Assembly (NCBI GenBank): GCA_014376805.1
Contig: JACMQU010000108.1
Span: 1-44,802, forward strand
Direction of reading: 5' to 3'
Length of the DNA: 44,802 bases
Source of the DNA: Bacteroidia bacterium
Lineage (GTDB): Bacteria > Bacteroidota > Bacteroidia > UKL13-3
Part shown: piece by piece, positions 26,364 to 35,180 of the stretch
Layout: every line of letters begins with the position of its first letter
Position numbering within the stretch: position 1 is the first letter of the stretch
The notes under the pieces: generated by a model
Databases searched by the model: none
What the model was told of the DNA's origin: nothing
Seen by the model: only the letters and a program-made list of their open reading frames with translations
Program-made: the position numbers and the translations under genes

Positions 26364-26441
26364 TTTAAAATAGCAGGGCTAAGTAAAGGTTGCAAAAGCA
26401 TGCCTTAAAATGGCTTAAATATTTACCGGTATAAAGTTTTT

Positions 26442-27002
26442 TTAAAAGTTTGTTTTAAAAATTCTAACAGCAATACTTAACAATACAATACCAAAAAATT
26501 TGCGAAGTAGTGAAAGGCCTGAAGCACCAAGTTTACGTTCTATATAATTTGATGAACGTAATACAAGATAAACGAAAAGCAGGTTAAGTAAAATGCCCGC
26601 TAATATATTTGGAATAGAATAAACGGCACGCATGGAAATAATGGTGGTAAGAGTGCCCGAACCGGCAATAATAGGGAAGGCGATAGGTATTATACTGCCG
26701 GTTTTTGCTGCCGGATCATTCTTTAATAATTCAATCCCGAGGATCATTTCTAGTCCTATTATAAAAATTACGATGGAACCTGCAACAGCGAAAGATGGCA
26801 AGTCTACCCCAAAAAGAGCCAAAAACTGTTTGCCAATCAACAAAAAGACCACCATTAAAGCACCGGCTGCCAGGGTGGCTTTTCCACTATCTAAATGGTT
26901 TTGCCTGTTTTTTATACTAATTATAACAGGTAAAGCGCCAATAATGTCTATAATAGCAAAAAGCGTTAAAGTAATGGTAGTAATGTCCTGTATTGAAAGC
27001 AT
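26442..27002 (-). CDS. MarC-family integral membrane protein
   Basis: 186 residues with six hydrophobic segments. The family features are visible: LFAIIDIIGALPVIISI near the N-terminus, FAVAGSIVIFIIGLEMILG in the middle, and the AFPIIAGSGTLTTIIS segment. The function of MarC/YhgN proteins is unsettled; early links to antibiotic resistance were not confirmed. Its TATCTTTG -7 element lies only four bases from the ATG, so the mRNA may be nearly leaderless. It is divergent from the PASTA gene and shares overlapping promoter bases with it. Confidence 0.88.
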   Translation of the reverse strand: MLSIQDITTITLTLFAIIDIIGALPVIISIKNRQNHLDSGKATLAAGALMVVFLLIGKQFLALFGVDLPSFAVAGSIVIFIIGLEMILGIELLKNDPAAKTGSIIPIAFPIIAGSGTLTTIISMRAVYSIPNILAGILLNLLFVYLVLRSSNYIERKLGASGLSLLRKFFGIVLLSIAVRIFKTNF

Positions 27003-27020
27003 ATGGCAAAGATAGCTTTG
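26993..27020 (+). promoter_or_regulatory. Promoter of the PASTA gene
   Basis: TTG (26993-26995) and TAGCTTTG (27013-27020), spacing 17. The -7 element shares two bases with the minus-strand -7 element of marC, and the -33 lies inside the marC coding region. Confidence 0.6.
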
Positions 27021-27039
27021 CTCTTAATAAAATTATCAA
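27007..27039 (-). promoter_or_regulatory. Promoter of marC
   Basis: On the minus strand: TTG (27037-27039), 22 bases, then TATCTTTG (27007-27014). The start codon follows after four bases, so transcription may start at or near the ATG. Confidence 0.5.
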
Positions 27040-27051
27040 TAATTTGCAGCA

Positions 27052-27798
27052 GTGAAATTATTAAAAACAGTATTGGTAAATTTTTTGCTGATAGCAATAG
27101 TGCTTTACCTGATGGTATGGCTGGCAGCTTCATTATTAAGTGGCTATACAAGGCATGGGCAGTCTTTAACATTACCCAATTTAAAAGGATTGAAAATTGA
27201 TGATGCCGAATCTATACTCCGGCAAAAACATTTGCGATATATCATAACGGATACTGTGTTTTTTGAAAATATGCCTAAATTAGCTGTAGTAGAGCAAAAC
27301 CCTATTCCTAATTCTAAAGTTAAAGAAGGGCGGATCATCTATTTAAGTATTAATTCTGATGCCATTGCTACTGTAAAAATGCCGAACCTGATTAATAGTT
27401 CGTTACGGTATGCCGAAACTGTACTTGCCGGAATGGGACTTGTTGTGGGCACCGTAACACCTAAACCTGATATTGCACAGAATGCTGTCCTTGATCAATT
27501 GTGGCGCGGTCAGAGTATTCAGCCAAATACAAAAATTCCAAGAGGCGCTTCTATTGATCTCGTTGTGGGGGATGGAAGCGGAGGCTCATTGGTACCAATG
27601 CCCGATTTAAAAGGTCTAACTTTGTTAGATGCAACAAATGTACTGCAATCATCGTTACTACAACTCGGTCGTGTAATTTATGAAGGACCTGTAAATGACA
27701 GTTCAAGCGCAACTATAAAAAGACAAAACCCTCCTTATAGAGAAAATGCCTCCCTAAAAGGTGGTGAAATGATTGATGTAATACTTTCTGTACCGTAA
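27052..27798 (+). CDS. Membrane-anchored protein with three PASTA domains
   Basis: 248 residues starting with GTG. One N-terminal membrane helix (about 7-30) is followed by three PASTA repeats: about 38-105 (LPNLKGLKIDDAESIL), 108-182 (MPNLINSSLRYAETVL) and 184-248 (MPDLKGLTLLDATNVL). PASTA domains in other phyla bind muropeptides or beta-lactams, usually on Ser/Thr kinases or penicillin-binding proteins; here there is no kinase domain, as is usual in Bacteroidota. The stop overlaps the ATG of the T9SS protein (TAATG), so the two are coupled. A cell-wall-linked role is inferred. Confidence 0.88.
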   Translation: MKLLKTVLVNFLLIAIVLYLMVWLAASLLSGYTRHGQSLTLPNLKGLKIDDAESILRQKHLRYIITDTVFFENMPKLAVVEQNPIPNSKVKEGRIIYLSINSDAIATVKMPNLINSSLRYAETVLAGMGLVVGTVTPKPDIAQNAVLDQLWRGQSIQPNTKIPRGASIDLVVGDGSGGSLVPMPDLKGLTLLDATNVLQSSLLQLGRVIYEGPVNDSSSATIKRQNPPYRENASLKGGEMIDVILSVP

Positions 27799-30656
27799 TG
27801 AGAAAAATAATAAAGTATCTTTTTTGCCTGTTTTTAAGCTTTTGCTTCTGCAAAATATTTGCCCAGGAGGTAAAAACTTCATTGCTTAAAAATGTTCAGT
27901 TAACTGATTGTAATTCGCCTAAAAATACAAATGAGTCTTTAAAAAAAGCGGGCTCCAATTTCCCTTTTATAGATTACTTTATTTATGATGGCATTCCAAA
28001 AATTAATTCGTGGATTAATTCCGGAACTGAAATATTAAGCAGACGGGTTGTTTTTAATGCCATAAATTCTTCACTTGCACTTTATACAGATCCGCTTCTG
28101 CCGGTTGATGTATTAACTTCTAAAGTTATTGATCTTACAGGCTTATCTCTGCCGGTTTTTATTTCATTTACCATTAATAGTGGTGTAACATTTACGCCCG
28201 GCGATTCTATTATTTTTGAAGGTAGAGATAATTTTGGCACCTGGCAGCCTCTGTGGAGAAGTGAAGGTTCCCTTTTAGTTAACCAAGAGGTTATTTTTAC
28301 ATTAAATCAACAGTTTATTTCAACAGGATTTGAAATGAGATGGAAAGCATTTACGTCAACGTTAACATTTAACAATAATCAGATTTTTTTGCTTAGTAAA
28401 GTTGTGTTAAGCCAAACACTTCCTTTTCCATGGTATGAAAATATAAAACAAGTTGTTGTAAAGGATTCCACCACTTTGCCATACTTTTTTTCTTCTCCCG
28501 ATGTAAAGGCATTTGATAGTTCTTTTCAAAATTCCCCATGGGGTAATTCCCTTAAACTTGATGGTTTTGATGCTTTGAACCAGGCTTATATTAATGGTTC
28601 TGCTTCTTATGGAGGAGCCGATACACTTTATCTGAATCCTTTTAACGTGCTCCAGTTCGCAGCCGGCGATTCTATTATTTTTTCATTTGCGGTTAGGGGA
28701 ATAAATGGTTTACAACCTTCAGATTCTTTACTGGTTGAATTTAAAAATAACTTAGGTAAATGGATTCGAACATTTTCATTTGCAGGAGCAAATTCCTCAG
28801 ATTTTAAATATCATTTATTTAACATTAACCGGGGTAGAAACAGGCATGCCAATTTGCAGGTTCGTTTTGTTTTTATAACTACTTATGCTGCTTCTAATAA
28901 GGCCGCCTGGCTAATAAGTGGTTTTCGTATAAACCGCAAAATTGAAATGCCTTTCCTCGATGATTTTTCAGTTTCAATAAAACAGGTTGATCCCTTAAAA
29001 TGGGCTGATAAAAATGTGTATGTAAACAATGATTTTCCTGTTAACCACCCCAGTATTAATGTAGCTACTTTTGATGGTTTAGATGAAAGGGGAAACGCAT
29101 ATTCTCCATTTGCCTTAAAAGGAACAGGCGATGTTCTTACCTCGCATTCATTTAACCTTCAGAATCTAAATAAAAGTGATTCTCTGATTCTTAGTTTTTA
29201 TTATCAATATGAACCTCAGGGAACAACCGGCCAGGTCTTTCCTGATGATTCACTTCTGCTTGAATTGAGGGCTTCCCGTTATGATAAAGATTATTATAAA
29301 ACAGTTTGGATGATGAACGCAAAAGATAGTTTTAATGGCACTTTTCAAAGATATGATTATATTCTCCTCGATTCCCAGTTTTTTCATGATGATTTTCAGT
29401 TCAGGTTTAAAATTCATGGCAGTTTAAGTGGCAACCTTAGCCAGTGGCACCTCGATTATGTACGCTTTAATAAAGGCCGCAAAGTTAATGATGCCTACTA
29501 TGATGTGGCTTTAACAAATACCCCTGCAATTATGCTTGGTAAATATAGAAGCATGCCATGGAAACAATATATAGCCAACTCTTCTCTTTACACAAATGGA
29601 AGCGATTCTATACGAATTGCCAATCATGATGCAAGTGCTCACTTATTAAATTACTTCCGAAATGTAATTAAACCGGAAGGAGACACCTTAAGCAGGTTTG
29701 TAAATGTGCTGGGAAACCTGCCTTCGCAAAGCGATATAACTTTAAACGTTGGGCAGGCTTTTACATTTAGCACTGCCTTAAGTAACGACAGTTTAGTTTT
29801 TGCCAATAAATACAGGGTTACGCTTGGTGCTGTAGCTACTGATAACATTACAACAAATGATACTTTTACGGTGCCTGTTGTTTTTAGTAACTATTATGCC
29901 TATGATGATGGTACTGCAGAAGGTGGTTATGGTATCCAGTTTAAAACAAATTCTGCGGTATCCTTGCGGTACACGCTGGATGTGCCTGACTCATTATATG
30001 GGTTATATATATTTTTTAATCAATCGGAAAAAAATGTTAGTACCCAAAGATTTAATATAAAAGTTTGGGAGAAAATTTCACCCCTGTTTCAGCCGGCTTC
30101 AAGTGATAAAGTAATTTATAGTCAGGAAGTAACAAAGCCTGTCTATACCAATACTATCAATGGTTTTGCAGCTTTTAGATTTCCTCAGCCAATTGCTGTT
30201 AGAGATAGTTTTTATGTAGGCTGGGATCAGGTAAATGCATTTGTGTTAAATGTAGGATTAGATAAAAATTATCCGTTTGGTGTTAATAATAATATGGCTT
30301 ATAAAATAGATGGACGTTGGTATCCTAGCGAGATTCCCGGAGCCTTAATGATACGTCCGGTAATTGGGAAATTTATTGATCTTCCTTCCAGCCTTGTTAA
30401 TAGCGAAAAAAACATTGTGGGAAATGTTGTTATATACCCTAACCCTGCAAAAAATGAGTTTGTAATTGATCATGAAATGGCTTCATTTTATGATATTTCT
30501 TTATATGATCTGACAGGCAGAAAGATAGAGGATTTAGCCAATAATTCAGGGAGGGTAAATCTTCCGGTTGTTCCAGATGGTTTATATATACTGGTGTTAC
30601 AACATAAAATAAATAAAAGCCACATTGTAAAAAAATTAATGATTAACCAGAATTAA
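27798..30656 (+). CDS. Type IX secretion cargo with repeated beta modules
   Basis: 952 residues. A signal peptide (KYLFCLFLSFCFCKIFAQ) precedes three tandem modules of similar plan, each opening with a 'PF-x-D-x-F' type strand (near residues 54, 228 and 391; the third is MPFLDDFSV) and later carrying a DSLxLxF strand (GDSIIFEGRD, GDSIIFSFAV, SDSLILSFYY). The last ~75 residues are a T9SS type A sorting domain: VVIYPNPAKNEFVID, then YDLTGRKIEDL, then LPVVPDGLYILVL and a basic KKLMI end. It should be exported to the surface or medium. No enzyme motif is recognised. Its ATG shares a base with the PASTA gene stop, an unusual coupling for a cargo protein. Confidence 0.85.
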   Translation: MRKIIKYLFCLFLSFCFCKIFAQEVKTSLLKNVQLTDCNSPKNTNESLKKAGSNFPFIDYFIYDGIPKINSWINSGTEILSRRVVFNAINSSLALYTDPLLPVDVLTSKVIDLTGLSLPVFISFTINSGVTFTPGDSIIFEGRDNFGTWQPLWRSEGSLLVNQEVIFTLNQQFISTGFEMRWKAFTSTLTFNNNQIFLLSKVVLSQTLPFPWYENIKQVVVKDSTTLPYFFSSPDVKAFDSSFQNSPWGNSLKLDGFDALNQAYINGSASYGGADTLYLNPFNVLQFAAGDSIIFSFAVRGINGLQPSDSLLVEFKNNLGKWIRTFSFAGANSSDFKYHLFNINRGRNRHANLQVRFVFITTYAASNKAAWLISGFRINRKIEMPFLDDFSVSIKQVDPLKWADKNVYVNNDFPVNHPSINVATFDGLDERGNAYSPFALKGTGDVLTSHSFNLQNLNKSDSLILSFYYQYEPQGTTGQVFPDDSLLLELRASRYDKDYYKTVWMMNAKDSFNGTFQRYDYILLDSQFFHDDFQFRFKIHGSLSGNLSQWHLDYVRFNKGRKVNDAYYDVALTNTPAIMLGKYRSMPWKQYIANSSLYTNGSDSIRIANHDASAHLLNYFRNVIKPEGDTLSRFVNVLGNLPSQSDITLNVGQAFTFSTALSNDSLVFANKYRVTLGAVATDNITTNDTFTVPVVFSNYYAYDDGTAEGGYGIQFKTNSAVSLRYTLDVPDSLYGLYIFFNQSEKNVSTQRFNIKVWEKISPLFQPASSDKVIYSQEVTKPVYTNTINGFAAFRFPQPIAVRDSFYVGWDQVNAFVLNVGLDKNYPFGVNNNMAYKIDGRWYPSEIPGALMIRPVIGKFIDLPSSLVNSEKNIVGNVVIYPNPAKNEFVIDHEMASFYDISLYDLTGRKIEDLANNSGRVNLPVVPDGLYILVLQHKINKSHIVKKLMINQN

Positions 30657-30685
30657 TAATATATTCACGTTTAAAATATATTTCT

Positions 30686-30991
30686 ATGATTGATATAACG
30701 GTACAAGAATTAAAAGAGAGACTTGATAAAGGTGAAAAACTGAACTTAATTGATGTGCGTGAACACCATGAATATGAAGAATATAATATTGGTGCTACGC
30801 TTATTCCTTTGGGTGATCTCCCTTCCGGATTATCAGAACTGGGTCACCTTAAAAACGAAGAAATTGTTGTTCATTGCAGAAGCGGAGCCCGCAGTGGGAA
30901 TGCCAAAATGTATATGGAAAGTGAAGGTTTTACTAAAGTTCGCAACCTCATTGGTGGCATGCTTGCCTGGAAAGCAGAAATAGAATTATAG
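30686..30991 (+). CDS. Single-domain rhodanese-like sulfurtransferase
   Basis: 101 residues, one rhodanese domain. The domain opening LIDVREHHEYEEYNIGA and the active-site loop HCRSGARS with Cys64 are intact, so it should carry a persulfide (thiosulfate or similar donor). No signal peptide, so it is cytoplasmic. It lies between the T9SS cargo and the multihaem cytochrome with 29- and 39-base gaps and may be transcribed with either. The partner is unknown. Confidence 0.92.
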   Translation: MIDITVQELKERLDKGEKLNLIDVREHHEYEEYNIGATLIPLGDLPSGLSELGHLKNEEIVVHCRSGARSGNAKMYMESEGFTKVRNLIGGMLAWKAEIEL

Positions 30992-31030
30992 CTGTATTCT
31001 CCCGCACATTTTATATTAATAAAATATCAA

Positions 31031-32980
31031 TTGAACAGGCAGCGTTTAGTAGTTTTAATAATGCTTTGTGGCGTTGGGTTTCTTTCTGTTTATTGTACTG
31101 ATAAAAAGGAACCGGTTAATGTTTACCTCAATCATAATGATACGGTAAAGTATGTGGGCAAAGAGCAATGCAAGGCATGTCACGGTCAGATTTATAACAC
31201 GTTTATTGAAACCGGCATGGGGCGTTCGTTTGAACCCGCTTCCAGAAAAAAGTCTTCTGCCGAGTTTGGAACACATAAACCCGTTTATGATTCAGTAAAC
31301 AATTTTTACTATTATCCTTTCTGGAAAAACGATTCCATGTATATAGAAGAGTTTCGTTTAAAAGGTAATGACACCATTTATAAACGCATTCAAAAAGTAG
31401 ATTATATTATCGGTTCAGGACAGCATACTAACTCTCATCTTACAAACACTAATGGATTTTTATATCAGTTACCTTTAACCTGGTATGCTCAACAACGTAA
31501 GTGGGATCTCCCTCCTGGTTTTGAAAACGGCAGAAATGTGCGCTTTAACAGAGCTATTGGTTTTGAATGTATGAGTTGCCATAATGCTATGCCTGAAATA
31601 GCTGAAGGTTCTGTAAATAAATTTACCAATATTCCGGATGGAATAGATTGTGAACGCTGCCATGGCCCGGGCGAATTACATTTAAAAGAAAAACTTGCAG
31701 GCCATATAATTGATACCTCCACGCAAATTGATTATACCATTGTGAACCCGCGTAAATTACCTTGGCAAAAGCAGATTGATCTTTGCCAACGATGCCATTT
31801 GCAGGGTAACGCAGTTTTAAAAGAAGGTAAGAAATTTAAAGATTTTAAACCGGGTATGAACTTAAGTGATGTTGTTGATGTGTATATGCCCAAATACAAT
31901 GGTCGCGATGATGAATTTATTATGGCATCGCATGCACAGCGTCTGCAACAAAGCAAATGTTTTATCGAATCTAATAAATATACCAAAAAAAAAGAAGGAT
32001 CAAACTTTGAAACAATGAACCTCACGTGTGTTACCTGTCATAACCCACACGTTAGCGTAAAGGTTACAGGTAATAAAATATTTAACAATGCATGTATAAA
32101 ATGCCACCAGGGTATAGATGATTGTAAAGAATCTAAAGCAATATTAATAAAGGCAAATAATAATTGTATTAGCTGCCATATGCCCCGTAGTGGTTCTATA
32201 GATATTCCACATGTAACGGTGCATGATCATAAAATTAAAAAACCGGTTGATTTAAAAAAGATAGAAGCCATTAAAACTTTTGCTGGCATCTATTGTGTAA
32301 ACAATACAAAAAATGATGCTGAAAGTAAAGCTGCTGCATACTTAAATTATTATGAAAAATTTGAAGGCGAAGCGGTGTCTGTAGTCTCTGCATTGGTTTA
32401 TATCAACCAAATAAAAAAAGGCAGTAATTTTAATGTACTTAAAATACATTATTTGTACCTCAAAAACAATTATGAAGCAATAATTAAATTAGCCGGTGAA
32501 ATTGATCTGAAAACGCAGAACGATCCTTGGTTATGTTACAGAATAGGGCAGGCTTACCAGAATCTGAATATGTTTGATGAAGCTGATATAGCCTATAAAT
32601 ATGCCATTCAACTGGCCCCGGATAATTTAGATTTCTGTAATAAAAGAAGTACTGTTTATATACAGCAACATAAGTTTGCTGAAGCCATAAATTTATTGGA
32701 AAGCAATTTAAAAAAACAGCCCGAACAGGAAGTTGCATGGGTAAACTTAGGTTTCGCATACCTCAATCTTCAAAATAAAAACAAAGCAATGAAGTGTTAT
32801 AACCGGGCCCTATCTCTAAACCCTGATTTTGGACAGGCCTTAATGAACCGTGCGGCATTATTTAACCTGCTCGGTCAAAAACAAAAGGCTGTTATTGATT
32901 TGAAACATATCTTATTATTTGAACCGGATAACACGGTGGTTAAAAAATTGTTACAGGCTTTAGCCGGGCCGGCTCTATAA
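31031..32980 (+). CDS. Heptahaem c-type cytochrome with C-terminal TPR repeats
   Basis: 649 residues starting with TTG, which keeps a complete export signal (MNRQRLVVLIMLCGVGFLSV); the next ATG would cut it. Seven CxxCH haem sites occur at Cys47, 180, 207, 252, 333, 355 and 379 (CKACH, CMSCH, CERCH, CQRCH, CVTCH, CIKCH, CISCH). Residues ~400-640 contain TPR repeats (for example VAWVNLGFAYLNLQNKNKAMKCYNRALSLNPDF). This combination resembles the cytochrome c554/HAO-related TPR cytochromes of Bacteroidota and Planctomycetes. It acts in the periplasm in electron transfer or redox catalysis; the substrate is unknown. Cys22 could be a lipidation site, but the preceding Tyr is atypical. Confidence 0.9.
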   Translation: MNRQRLVVLIMLCGVGFLSVYCTDKKEPVNVYLNHNDTVKYVGKEQCKACHGQIYNTFIETGMGRSFEPASRKKSSAEFGTHKPVYDSVNNFYYYPFWKNDSMYIEEFRLKGNDTIYKRIQKVDYIIGSGQHTNSHLTNTNGFLYQLPLTWYAQQRKWDLPPGFENGRNVRFNRAIGFECMSCHNAMPEIAEGSVNKFTNIPDGIDCERCHGPGELHLKEKLAGHIIDTSTQIDYTIVNPRKLPWQKQIDLCQRCHLQGNAVLKEGKKFKDFKPGMNLSDVVDVYMPKYNGRDDEFIMASHAQRLQQSKCFIESNKYTKKKEGSNFETMNLTCVTCHNPHVSVKVTGNKIFNNACIKCHQGIDDCKESKAILIKANNNCISCHMPRSGSIDIPHVTVHDHKIKKPVDLKKIEAIKTFAGIYCVNNTKNDAESKAAAYLNYYEKFEGEAVSVVSALVYINQIKKGSNFNVLKIHYLYLKNNYEAIIKLAGEIDLKTQNDPWLCYRIGQAYQNLNMFDEADIAYKYAIQLAPDNLDFCNKRSTVYIQQHKFAEAINLLESNLKKQPEQEVAWVNLGFAYLNLQNKNKAMKCYNRALSLNPDFGQALMNRAALFNLLGQKQKAVIDLKHILLFEPDNTVVKKLLQALAGPAL

Positions 32981-33055
32981 AACTGTTGTACTTAATCAGA
33001 AAGTTATTTTGCATTATTCATTTAAAATTAGAAATTCGTTTCCAACAAATTATAC

Positions 33056-34120
33056 ATGTACAATAGGATAGTCAATCATTATCAGGATTCGAAAAGAAAT
33101 TTTAAATTGTTTTCCGCCATCATTGGTTTACTATTAATAGTGGCTGCTTATAAAATATATTCAGATGTTTTTAGTCCAAATGTTGCTGCTAAATATGAAA
33201 GTGATAAAGCATATATTTTTGTACATTCCAAAAAAGATTTCAATCAGTTTTTAAGTGGAATAGAAAAGGAATATCTGTTAAAAAATGGAGATTCATTCAG
33301 GCGTTTGGCTAAGTTAATAAACCTTAATAATAAGTTAAAACCCGGCCGATATGAATTGAAAGCCGGCATGAGTAACTGGGATATAATTAAGATCCTGATT
33401 AAAGGTCAGCAACAACCCTTAGATATAACCTTTAAATATGCAGAAAGAAAAGTGGAAATAGCGCGTTTTTTTGCCACTCATCTGGAAGCAGACAGCACAA
33501 GTTTAAATACCTTATTAAGTGATTCATTGTATGCATTAAATCTGGGTTTCGATACCAATACGATAGCATGTGTTTTTATTCCAAACACCTATAATTTTTA
33601 TTGGAACACAGGTAGCATTGGTGTATTTGAACGCATGTTTAAGGAATATAAAAAGTTTTGGAATGCAAGCAGGTTAACTCTCGCCTTGCAATGCAGGTTA
33701 ACTCCTGTTCAGGTAAGTGTGCTGGCTTCAATTGTACAGAAAGAAAGTAATAAGGGTGATGAGATGCCGCTTATTGCCGGAGTTTACCTTAACCGCTTAC
33801 GCATTAACATGTCTCTGCAGGCTGATCCCACGATAGTGTATGCGTTAAATGATAAAAATATAAGACGTGTTACACGAGTTCATACTGCTTATAACTCACC
33901 TTACAATACCTATTTGAATGTAGGTTTACCTCCGGGCCCAATATGCACACCGTCTATCCAGGCAATTGATGCCGTTTTAAATTATAAGCGTCATCAATAT
34001 ATATATTTTTGTGCTAAAGAAGATTTTAGCGGGTATCATGTATTTTCAGAAACATTAGAGCAGCATAATCAGAATGCCAGAAGGTATCAGCGAGCTTTGA
34101 ACGCAAATGGGATCAGATAA
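33056..34120 (+). CDS. mltG: Endolytic murein transglycosylase MltG
   Basis: 354 residues. One N-terminal membrane helix (about 16-34) is followed by a LysM-like region and the YceG catalytic domain. The catalytic glutamate is Glu230 in LASIVQKES, followed by MPLIAGVYLNRLRINMSLQADPT, then YNTYLNVGLPPGPICTPS, all family hallmarks. The enzyme cuts nascent glycan strands and sets their length. The gene appears to stand alone, 75 bases after the cytochrome. Confidence 0.95.
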   Translation: MYNRIVNHYQDSKRNFKLFSAIIGLLLIVAAYKIYSDVFSPNVAAKYESDKAYIFVHSKKDFNQFLSGIEKEYLLKNGDSFRRLAKLINLNNKLKPGRYELKAGMSNWDIIKILIKGQQQPLDITFKYAERKVEIARFFATHLEADSTSLNTLLSDSLYALNLGFDTNTIACVFIPNTYNFYWNTGSIGVFERMFKEYKKFWNASRLTLALQCRLTPVQVSVLASIVQKESNKGDEMPLIAGVYLNRLRINMSLQADPTIVYALNDKNIRRVTRVHTAYNSPYNTYLNVGLPPGPICTPSIQAIDAVLNYKRHQYIYFCAKEDFSGYHVFSETLEQHNQNARRYQRALNANGIR

Positions 34121-34204
34121 AAATTATGCAGCAATTATTTATTAGGATATTTTAATTACGATGATAGGTGTTTTGCCTTCATTTAAAGCACGGAATGCAA
34201 GCTT

Positions 34205-34876
34205 CTAATTTCTTCTACCCATATATACCTGCGCATAATATAATAACGTAGCCACAGAAGCAATGGCTGCAACAACATAGGTAGCAGCGGCCCATTTCAA
34301 TGCATCTTTCGTAACTGCATATTCTTCCTTTTTAACAATGCCCTTTGTATTAAGCCATGCCAAAGCTCTGCTACTGGCATCAAATTCTACAGGTAAAGTT
34401 ACAATGGAAAAAAAAGTAGTAAGGGCAAATAATACAATACCAATTAATAACAATTGTGGAAAGATATTAATTAATAAAACACCACCCAAAAGTATCCATT
34501 GAACATATTGAGAAGCAACACTTACAAGTGGTATTACACTTGATCTGAACTGAAGCCAGAAATAGGATTTAGAATGTTGAACAGCATGTCCGCATTCATG
34601 CGCTGCAATGGCCGCCGACATTAAGCTATGCCCATGATATACATCATAACTTAGGTTAACAGTTTTTTTATCGGGGTTGTAATGATCCGTTAGCGAACCT
34701 TCGGTATTTATAACTTGCACATCATAAATGCCATTATCTCTTAACATCATTTCCGCTATTTCTGAACCCGTTAAAGTTTTACTTAAACTAATTTGAGAAT
34801 ACTCTTTTACTTTTGATTTAAATCGCCAGCATACATAAAAACTTAGCAATAATGGAATGATAATGTATATAATCAT
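34205..34876 (-). CDS. YugP-type membrane zinc metallopeptidase
   Basis: 223 residues. An N-terminal membrane helix precedes the zinc site HECGH (93-97, within AAIAAHECGHAVQH). Further hydrophobic segments follow (about 120-150 and 195-215). The LPVEFDASSRALAWL segment probably brings the third zinc ligand. This is the YugP family of predicted membrane peptidases; substrate and role are not known. The gene is on the minus strand, convergent with mltG and divergent from the DtxR-type regulator gene. Confidence 0.9.
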   Translation of the reverse strand: MIIYIIIPLLLSFYVCWRFKSKVKEYSQISLSKTLTGSEIAEMMLRDNGIYDVQVINTEGSLTDHYNPDKKTVNLSYDVYHGHSLMSAAIAAHECGHAVQHSKSYFWLQFRSSVIPLVSVASQYVQWILLGGVLLINIFPQLLLIGIVLFALTTFFSIVTLPVEFDASSRALAWLNTKGIVKKEEYAVTKDALKWAAATYVVAAIASVATLLYYAQVYMGRRN

Positions 34877-35144
34877 GTTTGATTTGTATTTTGAAAAACG
34901 ATGTGTTTACAAACTACGTACCAATCGAAAAATAATAACAATTATGGCAAAAAGAAAAAGTAATATGCTGATTTTGTTTATACCGTGCATCATTTTTAAG
35001 TTAAAAGATGACGGAGTGTCAGCGGGCTGTTTGCGCCAGAATAATAGGTAAGATAAAAATTTCTTAATCATTGTTATACAAAATTACAATAATTAAAATT
35101 TCTATCTGATTTTATTTTCATATTTCGGGCTGATATTAAATAAT

Positions 35145-35162
35145 TTTTAGTCTTGTCTAAAA
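35145..35162 (+). promoter_or_regulatory. Putative DtxR/MntR operator
   Basis: A perfect 6-bp inverted repeat, TTTTAG (35145-35150) and CTAAAA (35157-35162), around TCTTGT. It lies six bases upstream of the -7 element of a gene encoding a DtxR/MntR-type regulator, the expected place for an autoregulatory operator. The TTAG/CTAA arms resemble the outer half-sites of DtxR-family operators. Confidence 0.5.
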
Positions 35163-35168
35163 TTTTTT

Positions 35169-35176
35169 TATATTTG
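35169..35176 (+). promoter_or_regulatory. -7 element of the metal-regulator operon
   Basis: TATATTTG, an exact TAnnTTTG match, only four bases before the ATG at 35181. The transcript would be nearly leaderless. The nearest TTG (35153-35155) is 13 bases away, short for a -33 element. Confidence 0.5.
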
Positions 35177-35180
35177 TAAT

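Larger units (their letters stand above)
34877..35180. other. Divergent intergenic region with metal-regulator promoter
   Basis: 304 AT-rich bases. The right end carries the inverted repeat and -7 element described at 35145-35176. A short plus-strand frame (ATG 34944, 35 codons) is not convincing as a gene. No other structure is seen. Confidence 0.5.

Noticed and set aside
29857-30060. Alternative plus-strand frame inside the T9SS cargo gene
   Set aside because: It lies wholly within a well-supported coding region in another frame.
34944-35051. 35-codon plus-strand frame (MAKRKSN...) in the gap before the metal regulator
   Set aside because: Short, with no promoter, hydrophobic design or neighbour coupling; composition is as expected for chance.
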